From Pseudomonas sp. GM48 (lineage in GTDB: Bacteria; Pseudomonadota; Gammaproteobacteria; Pseudomonadales; Pseudomonadaceae): a DNA stretch of 51,902 nucleotides. The notes beneath the pieces were generated by a model that saw nothing but the letters and a program-made list of their open reading frames with translations, did not search any database and was not told where the DNA came from. Made by a program: the position numbers and the translations under genes. The stretch covers positions 1 through 51,902 of the forward strand of contig NZ_AKJM01000073.1 in the NCBI RefSeq assembly GCF_000282335.1. The letters are read 5' to 3'. Of the stretch, positions 35,733-48,451 are shown piece by piece; position 1 is the stretch's first letter, and every line of letters begins with the position of its first letter.

Positions 35733-37670
35733 ATGGGCCAGACTCGTTTTGCCAGTGGGCGTCAATTGGATCTGATTTGCCTGGGGCGCCTAGGCGTCGA
35801 CCTCTATGCGCAGCAAGTCGGGGCGCGGCTGGAGGATGTAAGCAGCTTTGCCAAGTACCTCGGCGGCTCGTCCGCCAACATCGCCTTCGGCACCGCGCGG
35901 TTGGGGCTCAAGTCGGCGATGCTGAGCCGGGTAGGGGACGACCATATGGGGCGCTTCCTCGTTGAATCCCTGGCCCGTGAAGGCTGCGATATCAGTGGCA
36001 TCAAGGTCGATCCGGAGCGCCTGACCGCCATGGTCCTGCTGGGTCTCAAGGACCGCGAAACTTTTCCCTTGGTCTTCTACCGCGAAAACTGCGCCGACAT
36101 GGCGCTGCGGGCCGAAGACATCAGCGAAGCCTTCATCGCTTCCAGTAAAGCCTTGCTGATCACCGGTACCCATTTCTCCACCGATGGCGTGTACAAGGCG
36201 AGCATCCAGGCCCTGGACTATGCACAGAAGCACAACGTCAAACGGGTGCTGGACATCGACTACCGCCCGGTGCTCTGGGGTCTGGCCGGCAAGGCGGACG
36301 GTGAAACCCGTTTCGTCGCCGACCAGAACGTCAGCCAGCATGTGCAGAAAATCCTTCCGCGTTTCGACCTGATTGTCGGGACTGAAGAGGAGTTTCTGAT
36401 TGCCGGCGGATCCGAGGATTTGCTCACTGCGCTGCGCAACGTCCGGCGGCTGAGTGCTGCGACATTAGTGGTCAAACTCGGTCCGCAAGGCTGCACAGTG
36501 ATTCATGGAGAGATCCCGGCCCGTCTCGAAGACGGCTCGATTTATCCCGGTGTGCGTGTGGAAGTGCTCAATGTGCTGGGGGCCGGCGATGCCTTCATGT
36601 CGGGCTTCCTTAGTGGTTGGCTGGAGGATGCCAGCGATGAGCGCTGCTGCCAGTTGGCCAATGCCTGTGGTGGTCTGGTGGTCTCGCGCCATGCCTGCGC
36701 CCCGGCGATGCCGACCCGCGCCGAACTCGATTACCTGTTCAACAGTCCGGTGCCGATTACCCGTCCGGACCAGGATGGGGTGTTGCAGCGCCTGCATCAG
36801 GTCAGCGTGCCGCGCAAACAGTGGAAGCAACTGTTCATCTTTGCCTTCGACCATCGCGGGCAACTGGTGGAACTGGCCCACAAGGGCGGCCGTGACCTCA
36901 ACGCCATCAGCGAACTCAAGCAACTTTTTATTCAGGCCGTGGAGCGGGTCGACGCCGATTTGCAAAAGCAAGGTATCGATGCCGATGTCGGGCTGCTGGC
37001 CGATCAACGTTTCGGCCAGGACTCACTGAACGCCGCCACCGGTCGCGGCTGGTGGGTGGCGCGGCCGGTGGAAGTGCAGGGTTCGCGGCCATTGGCCTTC
37101 GAACACGGTCGCTCTATCGGCAGCAATTTGGTTGCCTGGCCACAGGAACAGATCATCAAGTGCCTGGTGCAATTTCATCCCGATGACGAACCGTTGCTGC
37201 GCCTGGAACAGGAAGCACAGATCAAGGGTTTGTATCAGGCATCCCAGGTCAGCGGTCATGAACTGCTGCTGGAAATCATCCCGCCCAAGGATCACCCCTC
37301 GGCCCATCCGGACGTGCTGTATCGCGCCCTCAAACGCCTTTACAACCTGGGCATCTACCCGGCGTGGTGGAAGATCGAAGCGCAAAGCGCCGAGGAGTGG
37401 CAGCAACTCGACGAACTGATTCAGGAGCGCGATCCGTACTGCCGAGGCGTGGTGCTGCTGGGCTTGAATGCTCCGGCATCAGCATTGGCCGAAGGCTTTC
37501 AACAGGCCAGCAAGAGCCAGACCTGCCGCGGGTTTGCCGTGGGCCGGACGATTTTCCAGGAGCCAAGCCGTGCGTGGTTGGCCGGGGAAATCGACGATGA
37601 GGCGCTGATTCACCAGGTGCAAGGCACCTTTGTCGAATTGATCGATGCCTGGCGCACGGCCCGCGCATGA
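35733..37670 (+). CDS. iolC: 5-dehydro-2-deoxygluconokinase fused to DUF2090 aldolase-like domain
   Basis: 645-residue bifunctional enzyme. Residues 10-330 are a PfkB-type kinase (IolC): YLGGSSANIAFGTARLG near the start and the signature LGAGDAFMSGFLSG with catalytic Asp286. Residues about 345-640 form the DUF2090 domain (FIFAFDHRGQL, LEIIPPKDHP, GVVLLGLNAP), which is thought to be the aldolase that cleaves the phosphorylated product to dihydroxyacetone phosphate and malonate semialdehyde. It therefore replaces the separate IolJ of Bacillus. ATG follows ACAGGAG. It is the first gene of the plus-strand inositol operon, behind two candidate operators. Confidence 0.92.
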   Translation: MGQTRFASGRQLDLICLGRLGVDLYAQQVGARLEDVSSFAKYLGGSSANIAFGTARLGLKSAMLSRVGDDHMGRFLVESLAREGCDISGIKVDPERLTAMVLLGLKDRETFPLVFYRENCADMALRAEDISEAFIASSKALLITGTHFSTDGVYKASIQALDYAQKHNVKRVLDIDYRPVLWGLAGKADGETRFVADQNVSQHVQKILPRFDLIVGTEEEFLIAGGSEDLLTALRNVRRLSAATLVVKLGPQGCTVIHGEIPARLEDGSIYPGVRVEVLNVLGAGDAFMSGFLSGWLEDASDERCCQLANACGGLVVSRHACAPAMPTRAELDYLFNSPVPITRPDQDGVLQRLHQVSVPRKQWKQLFIFAFDHRGQLVELAHKGGRDLNAISELKQLFIQAVERVDADLQKQGIDADVGLLADQRFGQDSLNAATGRGWWVARPVEVQGSRPLAFEHGRSIGSNLVAWPQEQIIKCLVQFHPDDEPLLRLEQEAQIKGLYQASQVSGHELLLEIIPPKDHPSAHPDVLYRALKRLYNLGIYPAWWKIEAQSAEEWQQLDELIQERDPYCRGVVLLGLNAPASALAEGFQQASKSQTCRGFAVGRTIFQEPSRAWLAGEIDDEALIHQVQGTFVELIDAWRTARA

Positions 37671-37689
37671 CGTGACACCGCAGTTCAAA

Positions 37690-37779
37690 TGTGGGAGCGG
37701 GCTTGCTCGCGAAGGGGGCCTGACAGTCAATATTGATGTCGCCTGACACACCGCTTTCGCGAGCAAGCCCGCTCCCACA
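37690..37779. repeat. REPIN 1 (iolC-iolE gap)
   Basis: Two head-to-head REP arms: GTGGGAGCGGGCTTGCTCGC near 37691 and its exact complement ending at 37779, with about 42 bases between, including GCCTGACACACCGC. The arms are shared with three other copies in this operon. Confidence 0.92.
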
Positions 37780-37830
37780 GGGTTCCGTGTCGTTCTTACT
37801 GATGTGTGTAAAACAATAAAAGGTGCAGCC

Positions 37831-38724
37831 ATGCCCGCTATCCGAATTGGCATCAACCCGATCTCCTGGAGCAACGACGACCTGCCGTCCCTCGGTGGCG
37901 AGACGCCGTTGAGCACCGCCCTCGGCGAAGGCAAGGAAATCGGTTACGAAGGTTTCGAACTCAACGGTAAATTTCCCAAGGACGCCAAGGGCGTCGGCGA
38001 CGTACTGCGGCCTTACGATCTGGCGCTAGTCTCCGGTTGGTACTCCAGTCGCCTGGCCCGCCGCTCGGTGGCCGAGGAAATCGACGCCATCGGCAGTCAT
38101 GTCGAGCTGCTGGCCAGGAACGGTGCCAAGGTGCTGGTTTACGGAGAAGTTGCTGACTCGATCCAGGGGCAATGCATTCCACTGGTGGAGCGCCCGCGCT
38201 TCCACACTGAACAGGCCTGGCAGGAATACGCCGACAAGCTCACCGAGCTGGCGCGTTTCACCCTGTCCCAGGGCGTGCGTCTGGCCTATCACCACCACAT
38301 GGGCGCTTACGTCGAGTCCCCGGCGGACATCGACAAACTGATGGCGTTGACCGGCAGCGAAGTCGGCCTGCTGTTCGATTCGGGCCATTGTTACATGGGC
38401 GGCGGCGAACCCTTGCAGGTGCTGCGCAAACACATCGAACGCATCTGCCACGTGCATTTCAAGGACGTGCGCAAACCGGTGGTGCAGCTGGCGCGCAACA
38501 ATCTGTGGAGCTTCCCGGACTGCATCATCAATGGCACCTTCACCGTGCCCGGCGATGGTGATATCGACTTCGGTTCATTGCTCGACGTGCTGCTGGCCGC
38601 CGATTACCACGGCTGGCTGGTGGTCGAAGCCGAGCAGGATCCGGCGGTGGCGCCGAGTTATGTCTACGCGAAAAAAGGCTACGACACCTTGCGTGCGTTG
38701 CTCGACGAGAGGATCGCGTCATGA
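37831..38724 (+). CDS. iolE: Myo-inosose-2 dehydratase
   Basis: 297-residue cytoplasmic TIM-barrel enzyme that dehydrates 2-keto-myo-inositol (inosose) to a diketone, the second step of the pathway. Diagnostic stretches are IGINPISWSNDDLP, YEGFELNGKFP, LAYHHHMGAYVES, LLFDSGHCYMGG and HVHFKDVR, where His, Asp and Glu bind the metal. ATG 37831 follows AAAGGTG. Its stop overlaps the iolB start (ATGA, 38721-38724), so the two are translationally coupled. It follows iolC across REPIN 1. Confidence 0.93.
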   Translation: MPAIRIGINPISWSNDDLPSLGGETPLSTALGEGKEIGYEGFELNGKFPKDAKGVGDVLRPYDLALVSGWYSSRLARRSVAEEIDAIGSHVELLARNGAKVLVYGEVADSIQGQCIPLVERPRFHTEQAWQEYADKLTELARFTLSQGVRLAYHHHMGAYVESPADIDKLMALTGSEVGLLFDSGHCYMGGGEPLQVLRKHIERICHVHFKDVRKPVVQLARNNLWSFPDCIINGTFTVPGDGDIDFGSLLDVLLAADYHGWLVVEAEQDPAVAPSYVYAKKGYDTLRALLDERIAS

Positions 38725-39530
38725 GCCTGCTGGTCAAAAGCAACGCCCGCGGCCGCACCATGGTCGAGTTGGGCAAAGGTGAACTGGAATATGTAGGCTT
38801 CGCCGCGTACCGCTTGAGCCTGGGCGAAACCTTGCCGGTCTCTGCGGGCAATAAAGAACTGTGCCTGGTGCTGCTCAGCGGCCGGGTCAGCATCAAGGGC
38901 GAAGCGCCGGGGCAGGGCGCGTTCGACTGGGACAACATAGGTGATCGCCAATCTGTGTTCGAAGACAAATCACCCTTCGCCGCGTACTTGCCGCCGGGCA
39001 GTCAGGCGCAAGTGGTCGCGCTCAGCGATGTGCAAATTGTTGTATGCGCCGCGCCCGGTTCGACGAGCAACGGCCTCGGCCCCCGCCTGATCAAACCCGA
39101 CACGATGAAGCGCAGCGTGCGCGGCAAGGGCGCCAACACCCGTTACGTCTGCGACATCCTGCCGGACACCGAGCCGGCCCATTCACTGCTGGTGGTCGAA
39201 GTGCGCACGCCCTCCGGACACTCCTCGAGCTATCCGCCACACAAGCACGACACTGACGACCTGCCGCACCAGAGCTTTCTCGAAGAAACCTATTACCACC
39301 AGATCAACCCGCCCCAGGGCTTCGTGTTCCAGCGGGTGTACACCGACGATCGCAGCATCGATCAGGCCATGGCCGTGGAAAACAGCGACCTGGTGGTCGT
39401 GCCCAAGGGTTATCACCCGGTCAGTGTGCCGTACGGCTACGAGTCGTATTACCTGAACGTGATGGCCGGCCCGAAACGCGTCTGGCAGTTCCATAACGAT
39501 CCGCAGCACAGCTGGCTGCTGGATCTCTGA
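38721..39530 (+). CDS. iolB: 5-deoxy-glucuronate isomerase
   Basis: 269-residue cupin that converts 5-deoxy-glucuronate to 5-dehydro-2-deoxygluconate, the fourth step. The metal site is seen in the stretch [20 protein letters not shown] (two His and a Glu), and [19 protein letters not shown] near the end is the other conserved part. The start overlaps the stop of iolE. Length is normal for IolB. Confidence 0.93.
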   Translation: MSLLVKSNARGRTMVELGKGELEYVGFAAYRLSLGETLPVSAGNKELCLVLLSGRVSIKGEAPGQGAFDWDNIGDRQSVFEDKSPFAAYLPPGSQAQVVALSDVQIVVCAAPGSTSNGLGPRLIKPDTMKRSVRGKGANTRYVCDILPDTEPAHSLLVVEVRTPSGHSSSYPPHKHDTDDLPHQSFLEETYYHQINPPQGFVFQRVYTDDRSIDQAMAVENSDLVVVPKGYHPVSVPYGYESYYLNVMAGPKRVWQFHNDPQHSWLLDL

Positions 39531-39574
39531 ATTCCAACGTCCGAATTCCACTATCTACACGGAGAACAATAACG

Positions 39575-41077
39575 ATGAGCGACGCCCAGGTTGTAGGCCA
39601 TTACATAGACGGTCAGGTGCAAGACACCGGCAGTGAGCGGTTCAGCAATGTCTTCAACCCGGCCACCGGCAGTGTGCAGGCACGAGTCGGGCTGGCCAGC
39701 GAGAAGACCGTGGACGCGGCAGTTGCATCGGCCCTCAAAGCCTTTCCAGCCTGGTCCGAGCAATCGTCCCTGCGGCGTTCGCGGGTGATGTTCAAGTTCA
39801 AGGAATTGCTCGACCGCCATCACGATGAACTGGCAGAAATCATCAGCCGCGAACACGGCAAGGTGTTTTCCGACGCCAAGGGCGAAGTCACCCGTGGCAT
39901 CGAAATCGTCGAATACGCCTGCGGTGCGCCGAACCTGTTGAAAACCGAATTCAGCGACAACATCGGCGGCGGCATCGACAACTGGAATCTGCGCCAGCCG
40001 CTGGGTGTTTGTGCCGGAGTTACACCGTTCAACTTCCCGGTGATGGTGCCGCTGTGGATGATCCCGCTGGCGCTGGTTACCGGTAACTGCTTCATCCTCA
40101 AGCCGTCCGAACGCGATCCGTCCGCGAGTTTGTTGATGGCGCGGTTGCTGACTGAAGCCGGTCTGCCGGATGGAGTGTTCAACGTGGTGCAGGGCGACAA
40201 GGCTGCGGTCGATGCGCTGCTGCAACACCCGGACATCGAAGCGATTTCCTTTGTCGGTTCGACGCCGATCGCCGAGTACATCCACCAGCAGGCCACCTCG
40301 CGGGGCAAGCGGGTGCAGGCCCTGGGCGGGGCGAAAAACCACATGATCGTCATGCCCGATGCAGATCTGGATCAAGCCGCTGATGCCTTGATTGGGGCGG
40401 CGTACGGCTCGGCCGGTGAGCGTTGCATGGCGATCTCGATTGCTGTGGCGGTCGGCGATGTCGGCGACCGGTTGATTGCCAAACTGCTGCCGCGCATTGA
40501 TCAGCTCAAGGTCGGTAACGGCCTGCAGGGTGACACCGACATGGGGCCGTTGGTCACCGCGGAGCACAAGGCCAAGGTTGAAGGTTTTATCGACGAAGGC
40601 GTGGCGCAGGGCGCACAGCTGATTGTCGACGGTCGCAACTTCAAGGTGCCGGGGGCCGAGAATGGTTTCTTTGTCGGCGCGACGCTGTTCGATAACGTCA
40701 CGACGGAGATGAGCATCTATCAGCAGGAAATCTTCGGCCCGGTGCTGGGCATCGTCCGTGTCCCTGACTTCGCCAGCGCCGTTGCTTTGATCAACTCCCA
40801 TGAGTTCGGCAACGGTGTGTCGTGTTTCACCAGCGACGGCGGGATTGCCCGCGCCTTCGCCCGCACCATCAAGGTCGGCATGGTCGGTATCAACGTGCCG
40901 ATTCCGGTGCCCATGGCCTGGCATTCGTTCGGTGGCTGGAAACGCTCGCTGTTCGGCGACCACCATGCCTACGGCGAAGAAGGTATCCGCTTCTACAGTC
41001 GCTACAAAAGCGTGATGCAACGCTGGCCCGACAGTATCGCCAAGGGCCCTGAATTCAGTATGCCAACAGCCAAATAA
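39575..41077 (+). CDS. iolA: CoA-acylating (methyl)malonate-semialdehyde dehydrogenase
   Basis: 500-residue aldehyde dehydrogenase that converts malonate semialdehyde to acetyl-CoA and CO2 (or methylmalonate semialdehyde to propionyl-CoA), the last step. The catalytic Cys284 lies in [13 protein letters not shown], and the cofactor motifs [15 protein letters not shown] and [12 protein letters not shown] are present. The group's lack of the usual Glu general base fits the [15 protein letters not shown] stretch, where Asn replaces it. A homologue in valine catabolism is called mmsA. It starts 44 bases after iolB with GGAGAA as ribosome site. Confidence 0.92.
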   Translation: MSDAQVVGHYIDGQVQDTGSERFSNVFNPATGSVQARVGLASEKTVDAAVASALKAFPAWSEQSSLRRSRVMFKFKELLDRHHDELAEIISREHGKVFSDAKGEVTRGIEIVEYACGAPNLLKTEFSDNIGGGIDNWNLRQPLGVCAGVTPFNFPVMVPLWMIPLALVTGNCFILKPSERDPSASLLMARLLTEAGLPDGVFNVVQGDKAAVDALLQHPDIEAISFVGSTPIAEYIHQQATSRGKRVQALGGAKNHMIVMPDADLDQAADALIGAAYGSAGERCMAISIAVAVGDVGDRLIAKLLPRIDQLKVGNGLQGDTDMGPLVTAEHKAKVEGFIDEGVAQGAQLIVDGRNFKVPGAENGFFVGATLFDNVTTEMSIYQQEIFGPVLGIVRVPDFASAVALINSHEFGNGVSCFTSDGGIARAFARTIKVGMVGINVPIPVPMAWHSFGGWKRSLFGDHHAYGEEGIRFYSRYKSVMQRWPDSIAKGPEFSMPTAK

Positions 41078-41102
41078 TTCACTTGTGCGGAGAACAAAAA
41101 TA

Positions 41103-41924
41103 ATGAGCAAACCCCTGCGTTTCGCCTTGAACCGTATGGTCGCCCCACGTTTGTCCCTGCCCGCGTTCATCGAGTTGGCGGTGACCCTCAAGGCTGACGC
41201 CATCGAGATCCGCAACGACCTTAAAGGTGTGGAGATCGAAGACGGCACCGCACCCGAACGCGTGCGTGAGTTGTGCGCTGCCAAAGGCATCACCGTGCTG
41301 TCGATCAACGCGCTATATCCGTTTGATGTCTGGAGTGACGAGCGCCGGGCACAAGCCCTGAAGCTCGCCGCTTATGCCCGTGATTGCGGCGCGCAGGGGT
41401 TGGTCATGTGCCCGTTGAATGACCGCGCTGATCCTCGAACCGAGGCGCAGCGTGCTTCCGGGCTGCGTACGGCACTGAGTGAACTGGCGCCGATCCTGCG
41501 CGATCACGGCATCCTCGGTTTCATCGAACCACTGGGTTTCGAAGAGTGCTCGCTGCGCCGCAAACGCACGGCGGTGGACTCGATCAAGGCCATCGGCGGG
41601 CTGGATGTGTTCCGTTTGGTTCACGACACCTTTCACCATCACCTGGCCGGCGAGCAAGAGTTCTTCGCTGAGCTGACCGGACTGGTGCACATTTCCGGGG
41701 TAGAAGATGCCGAAGCGCCACTGGCGAGCATTCGCGACGGCCATCGGGTGCTGGTGGGCGAAGGCGACATTCTCGGCAATGCGGCGCAGATCGACACCTT
41801 GCTCACTACCGGCTACAGCGGCTACCTGTCGTTCGAACCGTTCGCCGACAGCGTGCATGGGCTGGCGGATATCGAACAGGCGATCGGCGCGAGCATGGAT
41901 CACCTGCAGAAGTCCCTGGCCTGA
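41103..41924 (+). CDS. iolI: TIM-barrel inosose isomerase-like protein
   Basis: 273-residue protein of the xylose-isomerase-like TIM-barrel family (AP endonuclease 2 fold). The metal-binding Glu and His positions appear in [26 protein letters not shown] and [12 protein letters not shown]. In this position it is probably IolI, which interconverts 2-keto-myo-inositol and its 1-keto isomer for D-chiro-inositol use. Other aldose isomerases of the same fold cannot be excluded. ATG 41103 follows GCGGAGAAC. It is between iolA and iolD. Confidence 0.75.
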   Translation: MSKPLRFALNRMVAPRLSLPAFIELAVTLKADAIEIRNDLKGVEIEDGTAPERVRELCAAKGITVLSINALYPFDVWSDERRAQALKLAAYARDCGAQGLVMCPLNDRADPRTEAQRASGLRTALSELAPILRDHGILGFIEPLGFEECSLRRKRTAVDSIKAIGGLDVFRLVHDTFHHHLAGEQEFFAELTGLVHISGVEDAEAPLASIRDGHRVLVGEGDILGNAAQIDTLLTTGYSGYLSFEPFADSVHGLADIEQAIGASMDHLQKSLA

Positions 41925-41953
41925 CATCGTTCGTCATCCTGATGGAGATCCAA

Positions 41954-42043
41954 TGTGGGAGCGGGCTTGCTCGCGAATGCGGCGGCACATTCAATGGTTA
42001 AGTCGCCTGACACACCGCTTTCGCGAGCAAGCCCGCTCCCACA
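41954..42043. repeat. REPIN 2 (iolI-iolD gap)
   Basis: Same structure as REPIN 1: two 24-base arms with the GTGGGAGCGGG core and a 42-base loop that shares TCGCCTGACACACCGC with it. Confidence 0.92.
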
Positions 42044-42096
42044 GGGACCGATTTTCACAGCACATACCGGATTTGGCTTCAAAGGAAGGTGCAAGC

Positions 42097-45086
<2,990 letters not shown>

Positions 45087-45097
45087 TCCGTACCCAA

Positions 45098-45187
45098 TGT
45101 GGGAGCGGGCTTGCTCGCGAAGACGGTTACACAGTCAGCATCAATGTTGCCTGACACACCGCTTTCGCGAGCAAGCCCGCTCCCACA
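45098..45187. repeat. REPIN 3 (iolG-iolH gap)
   Basis: Two exact complementary REP arms enclose a 42-base loop ending TTGCCTGACACACCGC. It begins 11 bases after the iolG stop. Confidence 0.92.
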
Positions 45188-45231
45188 GGATTGGTGTCCG
45201 AGCTTGGGTCCTGGTTAAGGAGAACAACAAT

Positions 45232-46092
45232 ATGCGTATCGCACTAGATCCCTACATGTACCGCACCCTGTCCCTGGGCAAGATGGTCGACAAAGTCGCC
45301 GAACTCGGCTACGAACACATCGAGTTGTCGCCCCGGGAGGATTTCCTGCCGTTCTACAAAGCCCCGCGGGTCGACAAGGCGCGGATCAAGGAGTTTCGCA
45401 AAGCCCTGAGCGATACCGGGGTCAAACTCTCGTCCTTATTACCGATGTACCACTGGGCCGCCGCCGACGAAGGCCTGCGCATGGCCGCCGTCCGCAACTG
45501 GAAGCGCGCGATCCAGATTGCCGTGGAGATGGACTGCCAGCTAGTCAACACCGAGTTCACCGGCCAGTCGGACAACCCGCTGGTGTGCGAGAACCAGTTC
45601 ATGCGCTCCATGGATGAACTGATTCCGGAGTTCGAACGCGAAGGCATCAAACTCGACATCCAGGCGCACCCTTACGATTTCTGCGAGCGCAACAACGAGT
45701 CGGTGGACATCATTCGCGGACTGGATCGCGACTGGATCAACTACCTCTACGCGGCGCCGCACACCTTCTTCTATGACGATGGCGTCGGCGACATCGCCTC
45801 GATGCTCAAGTACGCCGGCTCCAAGCTAAGCCACCTGATCATCGCCGACACCTACAACCACAAGGCGTCTTCGGGCTTGCGCTACATCGTCAACCCGCCG
45901 GGCGTCACCGCCACCGTGCACCAGCATCTGGACATCGGCCAGGGCGAGGTCAATTGGGACGCGTTCTTCGGCACCTTGCGCGAGATCAAGTTCGATGGCA
46001 TCGCCACCGTCTCGGTGTTCGCCTGGGAGGACCGGCCGGACGAGTCCAACCGGATGATGCTCGAACGCGTGACCCGCGAACTCTGCCAATAA
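45232..46092 (+). CDS. iolH: IolH-type TIM-barrel isomerase
   Basis: 286-residue cytoplasmic protein. [50 protein letters not shown] and [16 protein letters not shown] follow Bacillus IolH closely along its length. IolH is a member of the xylose-isomerase-like family encoded in inositol operons; its exact reaction is not well established. Metal ligands are likely in EFTG, IQAHP, ADTYNH and the final FAWEDRP. ATG 45232 follows AAGGAGA at 45217-45223. Confidence 0.85.
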   Translation: MRIALDPYMYRTLSLGKMVDKVAELGYEHIELSPREDFLPFYKAPRVDKARIKEFRKALSDTGVKLSSLLPMYHWAAADEGLRMAAVRNWKRAIQIAVEMDCQLVNTEFTGQSDNPLVCENQFMRSMDELIPEFEREGIKLDIQAHPYDFCERNNESVDIIRGLDRDWINYLYAAPHTFFYDDGVGDIASMLKYAGSKLSHLIIADTYNHKASSGLRYIVNPPGVTATVHQHLDIGQGEVNWDAFFGTLREIKFDGIATVSVFAWEDRPDESNRMMLERVTRELCQ

Positions 46093-46110
46093 CCGACCTT
46101 ACACAAAACC

Positions 46111-46200
46111 TGTGGGAGCGGGCTTGCTCGCGAAGACGGCGGCACATTCAACATTGATGTCGCCTGACATATTGCCTTCGCGAGCAAGCCCGCTCCCACA
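46111..46200. repeat. REPIN 4 (iolH-dehydrogenase gap)
   Basis: Same arms as REPINs 1-3; the loop differs slightly at its right end (TCGCCTGACATATTGCC). It begins 18 bases after the iolH stop. Confidence 0.92.
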
Positions 46201-46244
46201 AGGTCCGTGTATATCCGGTAATTAACTATAAGGAGAATGTTTTC

Positions 46245-47297
46245 ATGCGCATCGGACTTGTCGGATACGGCCATGGCGGCCGGTTTTTCCATGCTCCACT
46301 GATCAGCAGTTTGCCGGGTGCGACCTTCGTTGGTGTGGTTACCCGTTCAACGGAGCGGCGCCAGTTGCTGGCGGCAGAACACCCCGGCGTGCCGGCCTTC
46401 GACAGCATCGGTCAACTGGTCGAAATCGGGGTCGATGTGCTGGTAGTGTCCACACCGCTCAAAGGCCGCCCGGCGCTGGTGCTCGACGCTATCGAACACA
46501 ATGTGGCAGTGGTCAGCGACAAGCCGTTCGCCGCTGACGCGCAACAGGCGCAAACCCTGATCACCATGGCCGAGCGCCAGGGTGTGCAACTGAGCGTCTA
46601 CCAGAACCGGCGCTGGGACTCGGACTTCCTCACGGTGCGCAAACTCATCGAGTCCGGGGCGCTGGGCCAGGTCACCCGTTTTGAATCGCGGATCGAGCGT
46701 TATTCGCCACAGTCGGTGAACAACGGCAGTGGCGGTGGTTTCCTGCGGGATCTGGGCAGCCATCTGGTGGATCAGGCGCTGCTGTTGTTCGGCCCCGTCA
46801 TCCGGGTTTACGCCGAGCTGGATTACCTCGAAAAAGGCCAGTCCTTCGACAACGGCTTCTTCATGTCCCTGACCCATGCCAACGGCGTGACCTCGCACCT
46901 GGGCGGCAGTTGCCTGCAAAACACCCCCGGCCCGCGCTTTCGTGTGACCGGCACTCGGGGCTGCTACAGCGTCGACGGTCTGGACGGGCAGGAGGCGTTG
47001 GCTCTCGCCGGGCTCACACCGAAATCCGAAGGTGAACGCTGGGGCGTGGAAGAGCATCGCCGCTGGGGCTGGTTCGAACAGGGCGAGGAGCGCGAAAGGG
47101 TTCCCTCCGAGCGCGGTTGCTGGAATCAGTTCTATTTACAGCTGCAAGCCGCATTGCAGAGCGGTGGCCCACTGCCTGTGGAGGCCCGTGATGCACTGGC
47201 GACTACCCGCGTGCTAGACGCTGCGCGACTGAGTTTCGAGCGCCATCAAGTGGTGCAATTGACCCCGTTCGAGAGTCATGGAACAAAATCAGAATAA
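46245..47297 (+). CDS. Gfo/Idh/MocA oxidoreductase (third inositol dehydrogenase candidate)
   Basis: 350-residue NAD(P) dehydrogenase. The start GLVGYGHGGRFFHAPLI is a Rossmann motif, the catalytic Lys is in VSDKPFAADA, and DLGSHLVDQALLLFG holds the active-site residues. This N-terminus resembles the NADP-dependent scyllo-inositol dehydrogenases (IolU/IolW/YdgJ group) more than IolG. It would interconvert scyllo-inositol or another isomer with inosose. ATG 46245 follows AAGGAGAATG. It is the last enzyme gene before the transporter. Confidence 0.82.
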   Translation: MRIGLVGYGHGGRFFHAPLISSLPGATFVGVVTRSTERRQLLAAEHPGVPAFDSIGQLVEIGVDVLVVSTPLKGRPALVLDAIEHNVAVVSDKPFAADAQQAQTLITMAERQGVQLSVYQNRRWDSDFLTVRKLIESGALGQVTRFESRIERYSPQSVNNGSGGGFLRDLGSHLVDQALLLFGPVIRVYAELDYLEKGQSFDNGFFMSLTHANGVTSHLGGSCLQNTPGPRFRVTGTRGCYSVDGLDGQEALALAGLTPKSEGERWGVEEHRRWGWFEQGEERERVPSERGCWNQFYLQLQAALQSGGPLPVEARDALATTRVLDAARLSFERHQVVQLTPFESHGTKSE

Positions 47298-47318
47298 AAT
47301 TCTAAAATGAGTTGATGT

Positions 47319-47332
47319 GGAAAATATTTTCC
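47319..47332. promoter_or_regulatory. Candidate IolR operator before the inositol ABC operon
   Basis: GGAAAATATTTTCC is a perfect 14-base palindrome and an exact GGAA-n6-TTCC site, 123 bases before the binding-protein gene. A related odd-length palindrome AGAATAAAATTCT lies at 47291-47303, over the stop of the preceding gene. This suggests that the transporter has its own regulated promoter. Confidence 0.7.
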
Positions 47333-47454
47333 AATAAAGTCATTTCCAGCGAGCTGCCTCGCACCCGGTTCCAACTCTTTTCCCGCTTGTCCGCTTACTG
47401 AAAATCGTCACGCCTTATCCATAAAACCAACAAGAATGTGGAGAAAGACTTTTC

Positions 47455-48381
47455 ATGAAGACCAAGATCCGTTTCGCCTCACTCGCCTTGTCCCTGATGT
47501 TCGCCAGCGGCGCTGCACTCGCTGACATGAAGATCGGCGTCAGCATGTCGCAGTTCGATGACACCTGGCTGACCTACCTGCGTCAGTCCATGGACACCAA
47601 AGCCAAGTCCTATCCCGATGGCGTCAAGCTACAGTTCGAAGACGCGCGCAGCGACGTGGTCAGGCAGTTGAGCCAGGTAGAAAGCTTCATCAGTCAGAAG
47701 GTCGACGCCATTGTAGTCAACCCTGTGGATACCGCCGCCACCAAAAAAATCACCGAATCGGCGGTCAAGGCCGGCATTCCGCTGGTGTACGTCAACCGCC
47801 GTCCCGATGACCTGAACCTGCCCAAAGGCGTGGTCACTGTCGCCTCCAACGATCTGGAAGCCGGTCAGATGCAGATGCAATACCTGGCCGACAAAATGGG
47901 TGGCAAGGGTGACATCGTGATCCTGCTGGGCGACCTGGCGAACAACTCCACCACCAACCGTACCAAGGGTGTCAAAGAGGTCTTGGCCAAATACCCGAAC
48001 ATCAAGATCGAGCAAGAGCAAACAGGCATCTGGTTGAGGGACAAGGGCATGACCCTGGTCAACGACTGGCTGACCCAGGGCCGCAAGTTCGACGCGGTCG
48101 TCTCCAACAACGACGAGATGGCGATTGGCGCCGCGATGGCCCTGCAACAGGCCGGAGTGGAAAAGGGCAGCATCCTGATCGCCGGTGTCGACGGTACGCC
48201 TGACGGTTTGAACGCGGTGAAGAAGGGCTCTCTGGTCGTCTCGGTGTTCCAGGACGCCAAGGGGCAGGCAGACGGTTCGATCGAGACGGCAGTGAAAATG
48301 GCCAAAAACGAGCCGGTCGAACCGGCCGTGTGGGTGCCGTATCGCTTGATCACGCTGCAAAACGTTGACCAGTTCAAATAG
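47455..48381 (+). CDS. Inositol/sugar ABC transporter, periplasmic binding protein
   Basis: 308-residue periplasmic binding protein of the ribose/inositol group (Peripla_BP_4). The signal peptide ends at GAALA, the mature start is DMKIGVSMSQFDDTW, followed by VDAIVVNPVDTAATKK, VYVNRRPDD, SNDLEAGQ and VSNNDEMAIGAAMALQQAG, and FDAVVSNND is the usual ligand hinge. In this context the ligand is probably myo-inositol, as for IbpA of Caulobacter. ATG follows GGAGAAAGA. ATPase and permease genes follow. Confidence 0.9.
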   Translation: MKTKIRFASLALSLMFASGAALADMKIGVSMSQFDDTWLTYLRQSMDTKAKSYPDGVKLQFEDARSDVVRQLSQVESFISQKVDAIVVNPVDTAATKKITESAVKAGIPLVYVNRRPDDLNLPKGVVTVASNDLEAGQMQMQYLADKMGGKGDIVILLGDLANNSTTNRTKGVKEVLAKYPNIKIEQEQTGIWLRDKGMTLVNDWLTQGRKFDAVVSNNDEMAIGAAMALQQAGVEKGSILIAGVDGTPDGLNAVKKGSLVVSVFQDAKGQADGSIETAVKMAKNEPVEPAVWVPYRLITLQNVDQFK

Positions 48382-48451
48382 TCCGTCCGTTCAATAACAA
48401 CAATAAACACGCAAGGTGGCAACTGCGACCTTGCTGATGGAGTACCTGATC

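Noticed and set aside
39551..41308. 585-residue minus-strand open frame opposite iolA
   Set aside because: It is the shadow of iolA in the high-G+C antisense frame: no ribosome site, low-complexity His/Arg/Gln-rich product, no family motif.
41707..42096. Upstream extension of iolD through iolI and REPIN 2
   Set aside because: The frame is open by chance; the ribosome site and the family start are at 42097.
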